Part shown: positions 1 through 11,964 of the stretch, one piece after another
Layout of the letters: each line of letters starts with the position of its first letter
Position numbering within the stretch: position 1 is the stretch's first letter
From: Pinus tabuliformis
Taxonomy: Eukaryota; Streptophyta; Pinopsida; Pinales; Pinaceae
Assembly (NCBI GenBank): GCA_031772625.1
Contig: CM062816.1
Location: forward strand, 1,668,373,385 to 1,668,437,384
Length of the DNA: 64,000 nt
Direction of reading: 5' to 3'
Position numbers and translations under genes: made by a program
The notes under the pieces: model-generated
Seen by the model: only the letters and a program-made list of their open reading frames with translations
Told to the model about the DNA's origin: nothing
The model's database searches: none

Positions 1-1060
1 CCTTAATGTATCTCAGGGGAGGCTATCTTGTTTACACAATCAATCCATATTAGCATGATATAACTTCACAACATATCAACTCAAAAATAAATAAGGTCAT
101 GATATCCATAATAGTCACTAGCTAACATGTTCACATCATAAACTCATAAACATTTTCCATTTATGCATAGCAATCACATATGTATGATTAGTCTAGATTA
201 GTACAACACAATGTCACAAATAAGTCGACTCATACCTGAATGTCATAACCCTAACCATCTGCATAGGCCAATCCAATTTAGCATGATACATATAACATCA
301 AGATCTTAATGTAATAACCCTAATCATCAAGTTACTAGCATATAACAACAACAAGTTATATATCATGCTCATCAACAACATATAACCTAATCATCAAGCT
401 AACTATCATATAACAAAAACAAGTTAACCTATAACATACTCATCAACAACATATAACATAATCATCAAGTTATCTAACATAAAACAATAAGAGAAATGCA
501 TACAACCACAGGTTACTACCACTCATGATTATCTGACACATGTGCATATAACTACACTAATCAACTAGCATCTATCATGTATGTAACCATAACATCAATA
601 GACATGTACATAAACCTAATGTATATAACCCTAATGCATATAACAATCCATTAACTAACATACCTACATGCCCAACATCCAAACATGTATGACGACATGC
701 TCTTGCCTCAAGGTCTAGTGTTGCAACTTCACTTTAATGATCTGCATCTCCTGCTCTATCTTAGCCTAATTTCATACAATGACCTCACAATGCATGTTCG
801 ACCTACTATACATGCATAACAAAAGTATATACAACCATACACTCATGATGACACATCCCACAACAACGCCCTCAACCTTCACATGGAAACATCACTACAA
901 CCATGATCAACACCATGTAAATGCAACACACACATGGGCTACAAACATAAGAAACACATATGCAACCGACATGAATGCATGACAACACACCACTCATCCA
1001 GTCTAAGGGGTGAAACATGCTCTTTGTGGTATCATATATGACCCAAAGAGAGTACAACCT

Positions 1061-1072
1061 ACTCTGATACCA
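1061..1072 (-). other. Primer binding site, tRNA-iMet type
   Basis: The minus strand reads TGGTATCAGAGT, three bases inside the LTR end. This matches the usual plant primer site complementary to the 3' end of initiator Met tRNA (TGGTATCAGAGC) except for the last base. It fixes the element's orientation. Confidence 0.8.
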
Positions 1073-1075
1073 CTC

Positions 1076-3037
1076 TGTAACACCCTCCTCCCATATCTAC
1101 CCAAGTAACTAGCCAACCGAGGTAAACATGTGATGAGAGGCTACTATTATATGATTCAACCTCCTAGGCATCCTTAAGGAAGTGGAATTAATGGAAACCC
1201 ATCAAACATACCTTCCACATCAGCAACAACACTCCCAAGAGCCATCCCAACCACACAGGTATCATGCTCCTAGGTCCCACTGAGTTTTTAAGCTATTAAA
1301 CCTCTGGATGCTCCCACTCTATGGGCATGCCAATGTCTAGAGCCACAAGCCTACATGTCTGTGTCCATGGATTATTTCCAGCAAACTTGTGCCAAAGTCC
1401 ACGGGATTAAAGGCACTTTTCAAGCCCAGAATTACGACCACTGCCCATAACTTGTTGTAACTTCTGGAATCCATTAAACACATAATGAAAAGACTAATAA
1501 ACCAAAAACTAACTCCATGACTAGGCATGACCATCCCCAACTAGGACTAACATTCTATCAAACACTTGGCATCTATGAAATCTATAGGTATAAGATACAA
1601 GGCAGAGCATGAATGACTGAAAACTCTTATGAGACATGACAAGAAGGATCACCACCTTCTCCCTTGAACTATTATGACATGAATTAGGTCTTGCATCCAT
1701 CATTTTAACCATTACAAGTAAATACATGAAATAACCATGACATGAACTAGTTAATTAACCATGCTTATAATCAAGATAAAACCATGGAAATAACAGTGAG
1801 ATAACAACCATTAAATCCACATATAAACAAGTACAAAAGCAAGATAACTTATCTTTTATTAAACATAGTAAAATTTGACCAGGTTCGAGACTTCCACATA
1901 CCACCCGACCATAGACATGGCTGAACCAAATATTTCTTTCAAACAGTCACCCCCATGCCATATTCCAAGCATGAATGTGAGATCTCATGGATAAACCAAT
2001 GAAAAAATAACCAAGGGAATCCAGAGGTTAAACCACCTCCACCCTCACCAAACTATGATCACACCAAAACCGGTGCTCCAATCACAAAATCGAATCAAAC
2101 TTGGAATACCATCCGTAATCCATCACTATCCTTAAGGAATTTTCCATCTCCTTGTCTCTTTGGCTTTACTGCAATCTAATCTCAGATCGCTAGGCCCTAA
2201 ACTGAGACACCTCCCTCAGGCTTTATTGTGTATCCTACCAAAACTAGTCAAGGGATTCCTAGGCCTTTGGGAATGAACCTTGAGACCACCTCCGCCTCGA
2301 ATTCTGAAATCCATCCGACAATTCCAAAGCTCAAAACTGAGATCAACATCCCAACACACCATGGCATCCAGAAAAAGGAAAGGCTAGGCTGAAAACCATT
2401 ATCATAACTCGGAAAAACCATGCCACCGACAACAAGAGAACCATACACCAACATGCAAAGCCATGCATATCAAAACCAACTAGGAAATCACACATGCAAT
2501 ATGTTACTTGCAAATATTCTTGCTAAAGCTACTTGATCCTACTCTTCCTTGCTTGATCCTTGATTTCCTTCCTTTCCTTTGCTTGTTTTTCCTTCCTTGC
2601 TCCAAAGCTAGAGTGCTCCAAGAAAATTCCAAGTGTCTAAGAGTGAGAGAGAGAGAGAATAATCAGAAAGCTCCAAAATTGAACTTACCAAGCTTACACT
2701 GACCAAACTTACCAACAGGTCCTTAGAAGCCTTTTCATGAATTAGGCCTCCATTTTCTTAATTTTCCATTATTTTTCGTCAATTTCCTCCTCACATGCAC
2801 CCTGCGACCTTTCACCTTACTTTTCTCCTATTTTCCTTTATTTTCATAAATAAATGTGCCAAAAATGCCTTTTTTCATTTTTAATCTCTTTTCCTTTTCC
2901 TTTTTTCCTTTAGTCATAAACACATCTAGTGATGCCCACTAGGATATCTTTGCCCAACATTCAACTTGGAATACATATCCCTTACCCGTGGTCTTATTTT
3001 TGCCTTTATTTATTTTTGTTACATTGATTTTTAACCA
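1076..3037 (-). repeat. 5' LTR of element A
   Basis: About 1.96 kb, the reverse complement of the LTRs at 4805-6850 and 11965-14027. The right edge (5' end of the LTR) is placed near 3037 by alignment to the TGTAAA start of the complete element and is uncertain by a few bases. It has only one clear copy of the 'cctaggaatcc' motif that is repeated three times in the other LTRs, so the internal tandem array differs between copies. Confidence 0.75.
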
Positions 3038-4799
3038 GGGGTAGTTAAACTATTATTCATTTTGGCTCACATTATAATCTAAAGCCTGCATTTGTTTATG
3101 TATAACACACTTCTCAACTATGATTTGCATACATGTATTTGAGGATCTAATATAATACTATCACTCATACTCCAGTTCTTTGTGCCTCGTGTGACAACCC
3201 ATGTAGCACTTCGTTGCAATAGCTCGCTTCATATATCTATGATGGGTTGCATTTTATGGTTCACATCTTCTCTATGGGGGCTCACATTTTTCCGTAGTTT
3301 CTAGCATATATACTTCATACTCTATGGCTCACTTTATGATATATGGAAAATGACCTTAATTGTCTATATCTAGTGAGATAGTAATATGTATTATAGTGAC
3401 TTGGAGACATACTTGTGATCTGCATGATGGTGACCTTAAATGAAAGTTGATATGGCAGTGATCTAGTTACATAGCAGTGACCCTTGATATGATAATAGAA
3501 TTAGCATATCAACGATCATAATATAGCTAGTGGCAGTGAGCTTTGATATAGCAATGAAAGTGACAGTGATCTTTAATACCTTTTTACAAAAAAATGACTT
3601 TAATGATTGACAATAACAAAAGATCTTATTATGATGTGCTTGCTTCCTGGAAGATACAAAGCCCTAAAAATTTGAAGCAACACTTATCTCAAAGGAAATC
3701 CTAGGTTGAACGAAATCTTAAGCTACAATAATCTGAAGAAAAAAAAGTACAATAGTCTGAAATATGAAGCTATAGTAGTTAATGTGGTCCAAAGGAGTTT
3801 AGGTAATTGAACAATACCCAATAAGATTGAGATTACATCTATTATTACTAGTCTGAGAAGACAACTTGTCTACAAAACTTGAAGAAGCCAAGACAAAGAA
3901 ATTTATGTTGTTATGGTGTTGGAGCATCTTTTGTTAAAAGTTGGTACATAACAACCGAAGAAATATTAAAGGGATAGATATTTGTGAGAAGGGACAAGGT
4001 GAGGTCAAAAGAGATACACATTATTATGCATTGATAAGTCTTCTAGATCATAATTATTGATGTTATTCTCTTTTGAAATTTTAGAAGATATGTTAAAGTC
4101 TGTCATAATATTTGAAGTATTCTCTTGAATATTAGGGTCGCTAGGTTCTAGAGTCAAAAAATGAAATATTTGGTATAGAAGTTTTGTCAATAAAGTTTCT
4201 AGGGTTTGCATAAAATTGGCAATTTCTAATGTAACGAATATTGAAGACCTTAAAGTATCTAGGGTTTTTCAACTAACTCTTTAGTGTGGTTGTAGAACTC
4301 TGTAGCTTTTAAGTAAAAGGTCTTGGCATCTATGGATTGTCAACTCTAGCAAAGTTGGGAATAGAAGAAGAAACCCTAGAAATAGAAACCCTAACTGATT
4401 GTTTCTACTGCGAAAAGAAAAGGAACCTAGTTCTTAAGAATTATAAGTATTATATCATGCTAATGTGAAGACAAGGTTTGATGAAAAGGGTCCAAGATTA
4501 AGAGGAAGCCAACCTTTCTCAAGAGATAAGTATTTAACATCTTCTTGATTATTGCTAATGCTAATATCTTTATACTTTGTCTCCTTATTCCTTCATAATT
4601 CTTCTAACCAATGTTACAGGTCAAGGCAAGTTCTATCTTGAATAAGCAGATGAATTTGAAGAAACGTGACATAGCATGAAGACTGTGAAGGAAGAAATAG
4701 TTTGTTGTATGCATCAAAGAAGACTATTAATTGATAAGAAATTCACCTACCTCAGATAAAAAGAGGAAGCTATAAAGACCTTGATGGATATGATATTGA
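3038..4799. other. AT-rich flank between the two LTR elements, no gene
   Basis: No supported coding region. About 3390-3580 holds short degenerate repeats of a 'gcagtgatct' motif. The part up to 4799 is the left flank of the LTR element inserted at 4805. By position it could be the left half of the decayed copia-like sequence that resumes at 14033, but I saw no copia motif in it. Confidence 0.4.
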
Positions 4800-4804
4800 A
4801 GCTT
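4800..4804. repeat. Target-site duplication AGCTT (left)
   Basis: AGCTT lies immediately before the TG that opens the 5' LTR. The same five bases follow the final CA of the 3' LTR at 14028-14032. Five bases is the usual duplication length for plant LTR retrotransposons. Confidence 0.8.
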
Positions 4805-6850
4805 TGTAAAATCCATGTTCAATCATTCATGTAAAAAAAAATTATAAGACCAAGGTCATGGGATACATATTCCAAGCTGAATGTTGGGAAAAATATCCTA
4901 GTGGGTTTTCATTTCGATTATTAAGGGTAAAGGAAATTGGAAAAGATAATGGAAAAGGCATTGGAAAGGAAAAGTGGCATTAATTGGCATTTTATTTATG
5001 AAAAATAAAGGAAATTAGGAGAAAAGGAAGGTAAAAGGTCACAAGTTGCATGTAAGGAGGAAATTGAAGGAAAATAATGGAAAATGAAGAAAATAAAAAT
5101 ACTTCTGAGGATTAGTTCACAAGATTTTTTGACATTTTTGGGTGGAGCTCTCTCTCCAATCTCTCTCTCTCACACTTAGAGAATTCTTGGAGCACTCTAA
5201 CATTTGATCAAGGAAAGAAAAGGAAGGACAAAGAAGGCAAAGGAAACAAAGGAGAAAGCAAAGAAGGGCAGGATCAAGTGGCTACAATAGGATTACTTAT
5301 ATGTATTGTTTTGCATGTGTGATTCCCTTGCTAGATTTGGAATGCATGGCACATGCATGTGTGTATTTGGTTTTCTTGTTGTCATTGGCATGGGTTTTGC
5401 CAGGTGTGAGAGTGATTTTCAGCCTTACCTTTCCATTTTCAGATAGCCATGGTGTGATGGGTTCTCTTTTATTTGGTTAAGCTGGATTTCCAGATGGTTT
5501 CGAAATTCAGTGAGGTGGCCTTTGAAGAAGAACATAAGGCCTAAGTTTCCCTGAATGGGAGAAGGTGGGATTGGGGTAAGGTTGGATTTTATGTACCTCG
5601 GTGGGCCTAAGAATCCTCGACCAATGTATGGCAGGATATATGACAAAGCCTAGAGGTGTGTGCCTTCGATCAGGCCTAAGAATCCTCAACTGGTGAATTG
5701 TGAGATATATGGTAAATCTCAGAGGGCAGAATCTTGATTAGGCCTAGGAATCCTCGACCAGTGAATAGTGGGATATACGGTAAAGCCTATACAATAGGAG
5801 ATAGGAAAATTCATCACGGTGTAGGTGGAGAGATAAAGAGGCATCCATGCTTGTTTAGGGCCTAGTGATCTGGTGGGGATTGCGGTAAACCCTGAGGAAA
5901 CCTGGTTGGTTTTGTTGTGAGTCCCAAATTCATGCTTGGAATATGGAACGGGGTGATTGGCTGAAAGAAAGATTTGGTTCGGCCTAATATAGGGTCGGGT
6001 GGTTCCTAGAAGTCCTTGACTTGGTTGGCTTATGCATACATTAATAAGAGCTCCTTATCCATTAGTTTTTCATGTGTAAATTTACATGTTCATATGTGGT
6101 TTTCATGGTTGTTATATCCTTTCTATTTATGTTGTTTATATGTTGGTTATAAGCATGGTTTATGACAGAATTTGATTATGGATCTCCTCATGATTTTATT
6201 AGTACATGAATGTTAATAAATATCTAATAGATTTTATTACAGTTATTATGAGAAGGCACTAGACCTTCTTGATGATTTTCAGATAACTATCATACCCCTA
6301 TGTTGAGACGTGTATTTATGACCTATAGATTTCATGTTCATGATATGTTTGACAGAATGTATGTCATGGCCTATCCTTGTTATGTCAAGTTCTTATCTAA
6401 GATTTGTATGGAAGGATTTGTCCTTGTGTCATTCATGGTTCTAGAAAGTTTCATTAAGTTTTGGGCAGAGGTCTGGATCCCAGCCTGAAAAGTGGCTTAA
6501 ATACTATGGTAGCAGGCACAGAACTGCATGAAAATTACTACAATCTCTCCATTATAGGCACCCTGTGTTTAACTAGAGGGTTTTAGTCAAAATCAAGCAG
6601 TGTTGTACCAACATCTGGGAGATCAGGGTACTGAAGAAAGAGGTTTAATTCAGGGTCTAGACACCTGGAAGGGTAGTTTATCGCTTGGGGGGCCTGTATC
6701 ACCTAATGGGGGAGTCATTAAGGTTTTTGGTTTGTAAATTCCACTTCCTTAAGGTGATATAGGAGGTTGAATCATATCATAGTAACTCTTCATCATATGT
6801 TTACCCTGGTAGGCTAGTAACTTGGGTAACTGTGGGAAGAGGGTGTTACA
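4805..6850 (+). repeat. 5' LTR of element B
   Basis: Starts TGTAAA directly after AGCTT and ends TGTTACA directly before the primer site. The LTR contains a three-copy internal repeat at about 5595-5790 built around 'ggcctaggaatcctcgac'. A run of 'ctctctctctc' near 5155 lies in the first third. It aligns along its whole length with 11965-14027. Confidence 0.8.
5595..5790 (+). repeat. Tandem repeat inside the LTR, about 70 bp x 3
   Basis: Three diverged units each contain 'ggcctaggaatcctcgac', then 'gtgaat', then 'gggatatatggtaaa'. Equivalent units are at about 12770-12960 in the 3' LTR, so the array predates this insertion. Confidence 0.7.
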
Positions 6851-6853
6851 GAG

Positions 6854-6865
6854 TGGTATCAAAGC
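6854..6865 (+). other. Primer binding site, tRNA-iMet type
   Basis: TGGTATCAAAGC lies three bases after the LTR end. It differs by one base from the common plant iMet primer site TGGTATCAGAGC. Confidence 0.8.
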
Positions 6866-9734
6866 ATGGTTCACCCCTTGGATTGGATGGGCAGAATGTG
6901 TTTGTCGTGCATACATGTCATTTGCATATGTGTTCATCATGCTTGTGGCCTATGTGATTTTTATGTATGTATGGTCATGGTCATTGTTGTAGTTGTGTAT
7001 GCATTGTGGTGGTTTTGTTGTTGAATGTGGTCATCATGAATGCATGTCAGTTGTATATGTATTTTTTATGTTGGCCAGTGTCTATATGTTATTATGCATG
7101 AATTGAAATGGTTATAGTTATGCATGTATTGTAGGTCAAACATGCATTGTCAGGTCATTGTATGCAATTAGGTCATCATGATGGTATTGGTATGTTATGA
7201 TGCTAATGTGTTGGTTGAGATAGAGTAGGACATGCATATCATTAGAGCGAGGTTGCAACACTAGACTTCAGGGTAAGAGAAGATCGTCATATAGGTTTGT
7301 ATGTTTTGCATGCAGATATGTGGTTAATTGTTTTTATAAGCATTAGGGTTACTTATATGCTTGTCATTATATTATTATTATGGTTACATGTATGATAAAT
7401 GCTAGTTGATTAGTGTAGTCATATGCACATGTGTCAGATAGTCATGAATGATAGTAACCTATTGTTGTATGCATTGTGGTCATATGCCTGATGATTAAGG
7501 TCATTGCAATTGAGGTATGGATGTTATTATGTTTTTCACTAATTTGGATTGACATATGTAGATGATTATGATTATGAAATTTAGGTATGAGTTAATATAT
7601 TGTGATATTTTGTCATACTAATCTAGACTGACTATGCATATGTGATTGTTATACATGAACGAAAATTGTTTATGAACTTATGAGGTGAACATGTTAGCTA
7701 GTTATTTTTATGGATATTATGACCTTACTTATGTTTGAGTTGATGTATTGTGAGGTTATATCATGCTAAACTAGATTGATTGTGCAAACAAGATAGCCTC
7801 CCCTAAGATAAATCAAGGTATGAGTTTGATTATGTCATCTATTTGGTTTTTGAGCGTTTGATTATGTCATGTAGTTGATTTATTTAACATGGTATGTTTG
7901 CAAATTGTTTGATTGTTTGATTAATTTCATGATATGAGTATGTGTCTGTAAGATTGAACGAATGAATGGTCTTGTTTTAAGATGGTTGTAATAACGCATT
8001 ATGTGCTAAGATAGCTTATATGTACTTGAGTATAAGTGTGAGCTATTTGTAGTATTATGATTTTGACTATTAGTTGATTATGACATGGTTGTTAGTCTTG
8101 GTAAAGGTTGATTTCAAATTAATAGATATGATGTCTTGATCTTCGGAATGTGTGACTGACTATGTGAACAGTTGCAGGGCAACATGCTTCATATTACCAT
8201 GACAAGGTAATAGTTGATGTGTTTATATACCTAATAGTTGGGTGATGTGACAATACATAGTAAGACTCAGTTACATCAAGGTAAAAGTTAAAAGAAAGGA
8301 ATTGGGTAAGAATTCCTTTGGCATGTTTGGAAACCACAGTTCAAAATGAATGAGTGCTTTGCATGGAAACATGAAGTCTTCTTAACCTTGATTTTGTCTG
8401 ACACTATGTGGATATCTACTTTATTCATGAACATGTATTTGACAAATATATTAAGTTGGTTTTTAGTTATTACTAGATTCGTCAAGCGAATGGGGTCCCT
8501 TGAGAGATGATATATGTATGAGTTCAGTTACAAGTCAACGTGTTGGGTACAACAAGGTAACGTAACTGGTGTATTGTTATATTTATTTATACATTGATAA
8601 TTATGTGTTTATGGCAGTATGATGCAGGGATTGAATGGAAAAAGAGATTTCCATGAGATATTGAAGAAGGCTCATGTTGAACTTCCCTTGGAGGAATTGG
8701 GAACCCATGGGGTTGAGTCATGTTGTTTGTTGGGATTTTTGTGCCTTCGGTATTTTATCATTTGTTTGAGCTTGATTTATGGGTTTTGATTGTTTCTAGT
8801 GCAAGGTCTTGCCACTTTGTTTGTGGTGTCATGTTGTTATTGATGTTTCATGGTTTTGAGGGTCTTGGGAATTTGTTGGACAAGAGGAATTTAATGGAGC
8901 TCAAGAAGAGCTGAATGAAACCCAACAAGTGATGTAAGGCCCGAATGAAGCTTGGTGCATGTATAAGGGCAATTGAAGGCAAAAGTATGACAACTAGTTG
9001 GATTGGTTGGGTCCATTGATGTAAATGGATGTTGGTAGGACAAACATGATAAAAGTAATAAGGAAAAGTAAATAAAATGGATATAAGGTGCCATATGCCT
9101 TTGCTAAGATGGGAACTATTGTTCTCAATGTTGTCCATGTTGTGCATGGATAAATGGATTTCTCTTAACCTTGACCTTATGCTATCTGGTAATTATGTTG
9201 TGATCATGATTATGTTGATGTCTATATATGTATACATGTATGCAGGTATGTCATTGTCTGACAGGGTCATCAAAATTGTTGATTGTTTAATGCTAATGTT
9301 TATATGTATATATATATGTGTGTGTGTGTATGTATGTTGTTGTCTGACAGGATCATGATTGTTTTATGCTACTATTTATATATATGTATGCATGTATCTA
9401 TGTATCTATGTTAATGTCTGACAGGGCTTTTAGGGATCATTCTTGTGGAGGAACAATTGCTTATGCAAGTGAATGGCATGAAAGGGGTTCCTGGTTTATG
9501 AGGAATCAAGTGGGAAGATTAGTCATGAAAAAATACGAAGTCAGTATCATGTGGATATGAATTGATGTTATGTGTTTATAATATGTCTGTGTTTATGCTA
9601 TGGCAAGTAATAATGAGGGATACATCAGCTGAATAAAAGCAGTGTAATCCGTGACATGCTAGGACAAGCATGGATAGCGAAAAGACACTAGAAGCAAGGT
9701 CGTTTGGTAAGGAAAGTGTGGTCTTAGGATGTGC

Positions 9735-10560
9735 GGTACTGGTGTTGTGTACATGTAGCATATGTAGTATTGTGTACGTATGATGTTGTGTGTTTGTTGT
9801 ATATATGGTGTTGTGTGTATATTGCATATGCAGTGTCTGGTATAGATGGTGTTATGTGTAGTTTGGATATGCAGTGTTGTGTACATATCGTACTGTGCGC
9901 ATGTTGGATATGTGGTTTTGTGTGCATATGGTGTTGTGCACATGTTGGATATGCAGTGTTGTGTACATATGATGCTATGTACATGTTGTATATGTAGTGC
10001 TATGTACATATGGCGTTGTGTGCATGTTGTACATGTGGTACTATGTACATATGGTGTTCTATGCATGATTGTACATGTGGTGTTGTGTACATGTCGTGCA
10101 TGTGGTACTGTGTACAAGTGGTGTCATGTATATGTCGTGCATGTGGTGTTGTGTACACATTGTATAAGTGGCACGGTGTACATGTGGTGTTGTATACACA
10201 TTGTGTAGGTGGTGTCATGTACATGTGATGTTGTATACAAGTTGTGCAGGTGGTTTTATTTACAGGTGGTACTATGTAGATGTTGTACATGTGGTACTGG
10301 TGTACATGTGGTATTGTGTGCATGTCGTACATGTTGTGTTGTGTACATGCGGTACTACATATGTGCATTATGTATTCATGACATCGTGACATGTGTATTC
10401 ATTGTGTTGTACTACGTGTACATATGTGAATTGTGTTGTACACCAGATGTAGGATTATGTATTGAGTTGTGTTGTACATCAGGTGTAGGTGTATGTTTCA
10501 TGGTGTATATCAGGTGTAGGTCTATGTATTCCATGGAGTTGTACGCTGTGTGTGGATGTA
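9735..10560 (+). repeat. TG-rich minisatellite with alternating 25- and 16-bp units
   Basis: About 0.8 kb of diverged units such as GTACTATGTACATATG (16 bp) alternating with 25-bp units of the type 'gtgttgtgtacatgtcgtgcatgtg'. This gives a composite period near 41 bp. It opens long but meaningless reading frames on both strands, rich in Cys/Val one way and His/Thr the other. I read these as repeat artefacts, not genes. It lies inside the element B interior. Confidence 0.75.
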
Positions 10561-11950
10561 TGTGCTGTGATGTACATTGTGTATGTGTACGTGATTCAAG
10601 AAAAGAAAAAGGCACAAGGTGTTTTCCGAGTGTGGAAATTGATCTGGTGTGTGTAAGAAAAGGACAAAGGATAAAGGTAGAAGCTAAGGATCAATTAAAC
10701 GATAAGTATCAGTAGTTTATTCTAGTTTTAATTATGCATGTGATTTATGATTCTGGTTTATGATGATTACATGTGATCTATGATTCTGGTTTATGATGGT
10801 TACATGTGATCTATGACTTTGATTATGATGGTTGCATTTTGAGCTAACGGAATGTGATATGTTATACATGATGATTTGATCAAACGGCTAGTTTAACTTG
10901 TTGTGACTGGAAGTAAATAAAATTGCAAGTGTACCTCATTGACAAGCTACCAATAAGGTATGATTTGGATTTATTTCAATTAGTTTTGAGTCTAATGTAA
11001 ATTATGTTCTTTGTATAGGAAAGTAGGGAAAAAATCTCAGTTTGGGTGGTTGGAATTGGCTATCAAGGAATTAGCAGTAAAAAAAGGAATCGGAACATGC
11101 AACAATATGTTGGTAAAGCATTCATGAGTAGGGCTATTGTGGGGCACTGGTACTCAATAGTGTCCATTGATTTTCATGAGCATCCAATGACCAGTATGAT
11201 GGTTTTGAGGTAGGGACATGCCTTGGTTTTTAGACCTTTCGATATGAGGAAACCTTGCCAAGGGATGGATCGCCCGGGACAGGGATGTCGGGGAACTTGG
11301 AAAGTTAGTGACTGCATGGAAGGGGTGACAGGATTGCTGAAGGGACTGTGTAGCAGAGAAGGGAAGGTCATAATTTTTTTTTATCATTAGCATTTCTAGA
11401 TGGAATCAAATGAACATTGAAGTGTACCTTGGAATAATGAGCTGGTAAATTTTCACTAAGAGGACAAGTGGCGCAAGCTTGTAGCGTTGGACATTAGATA
11501 CAGATTTGATTTTGACAGTGGATTATGGACTTCCTGGGAAGGAGGTGAATCTTGGTATTACTTTAAGGGTGGAGGTGTGAGCCTCTGGATTCCCGTGTTG
11601 CAAATGAAGACATCATATCCTTTTAATTGCTAGTTAGATCAAACGTACATATGTGTATATCTGTGTATCATTGTAAATATTGTATCGAGATGGATTTATA
11701 AAGCTCCATAGACAGTATTATTATTTGTTGGTTTAAGCACATGTGCATAACTATATGTGGTTCTTATTGTAAATATTGTAATGAGATGTGTTATAAAGTT
11801 CCAGTAAATGATATATTTATCATGTTTTGTAGGATGTCATTGTAAATATTGCAACAAGTTTTGTTATAAAGCTCCATGGGTAGTATGTTTTTTTCTTCAG
11901 TGGTTTGCTGGTTTATAGGTGTCATTAAACATCGAGGATGGTGTTCCCCC

Positions 11951-11961
11951 AAGGGGGAGGG
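11951..11961 (+). other. Polypurine tract of element B
   Basis: AAGGGGGAGGG lies just upstream of the 3' LTR, where plus-strand DNA synthesis of an LTR retrotransposon is primed. It fixes the plus orientation. Confidence 0.7.
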
Positions 11962-11964
11962 TTC

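Larger units (their letters stand above)
1..3037 (-). mobile_element. LTR retrotransposon A, partial (5' LTR and start of interior)
   Basis: Read on the minus strand, this is the same family as the complete element at 4805-14027. Its 5' LTR spans about 3037 down to 1076, the primer binding site follows at 1072-1061, and the interior runs off the window at base 1. The LTR ends in TGTTACA next to the spacer GAG and the primer site, exactly as in the other copy. Both copies share the sequence just inside the LTR and the stretch around bases 1-60 (matching about 7760-7815 in reverse). This copy carries roughly 45 extra bases just after the primer site. No gag or pol reading frame is visible. The 3' LTR and target duplication lie outside the window. 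Confidence 0.8.

Noticed and set aside
9576..10715. Several overlapping long frames on both strands, rich in Cys/Val or His/Thr
   Set aside because: They follow the TG-rich minisatellite and occur in all frames; no domain and strongly repetitive.
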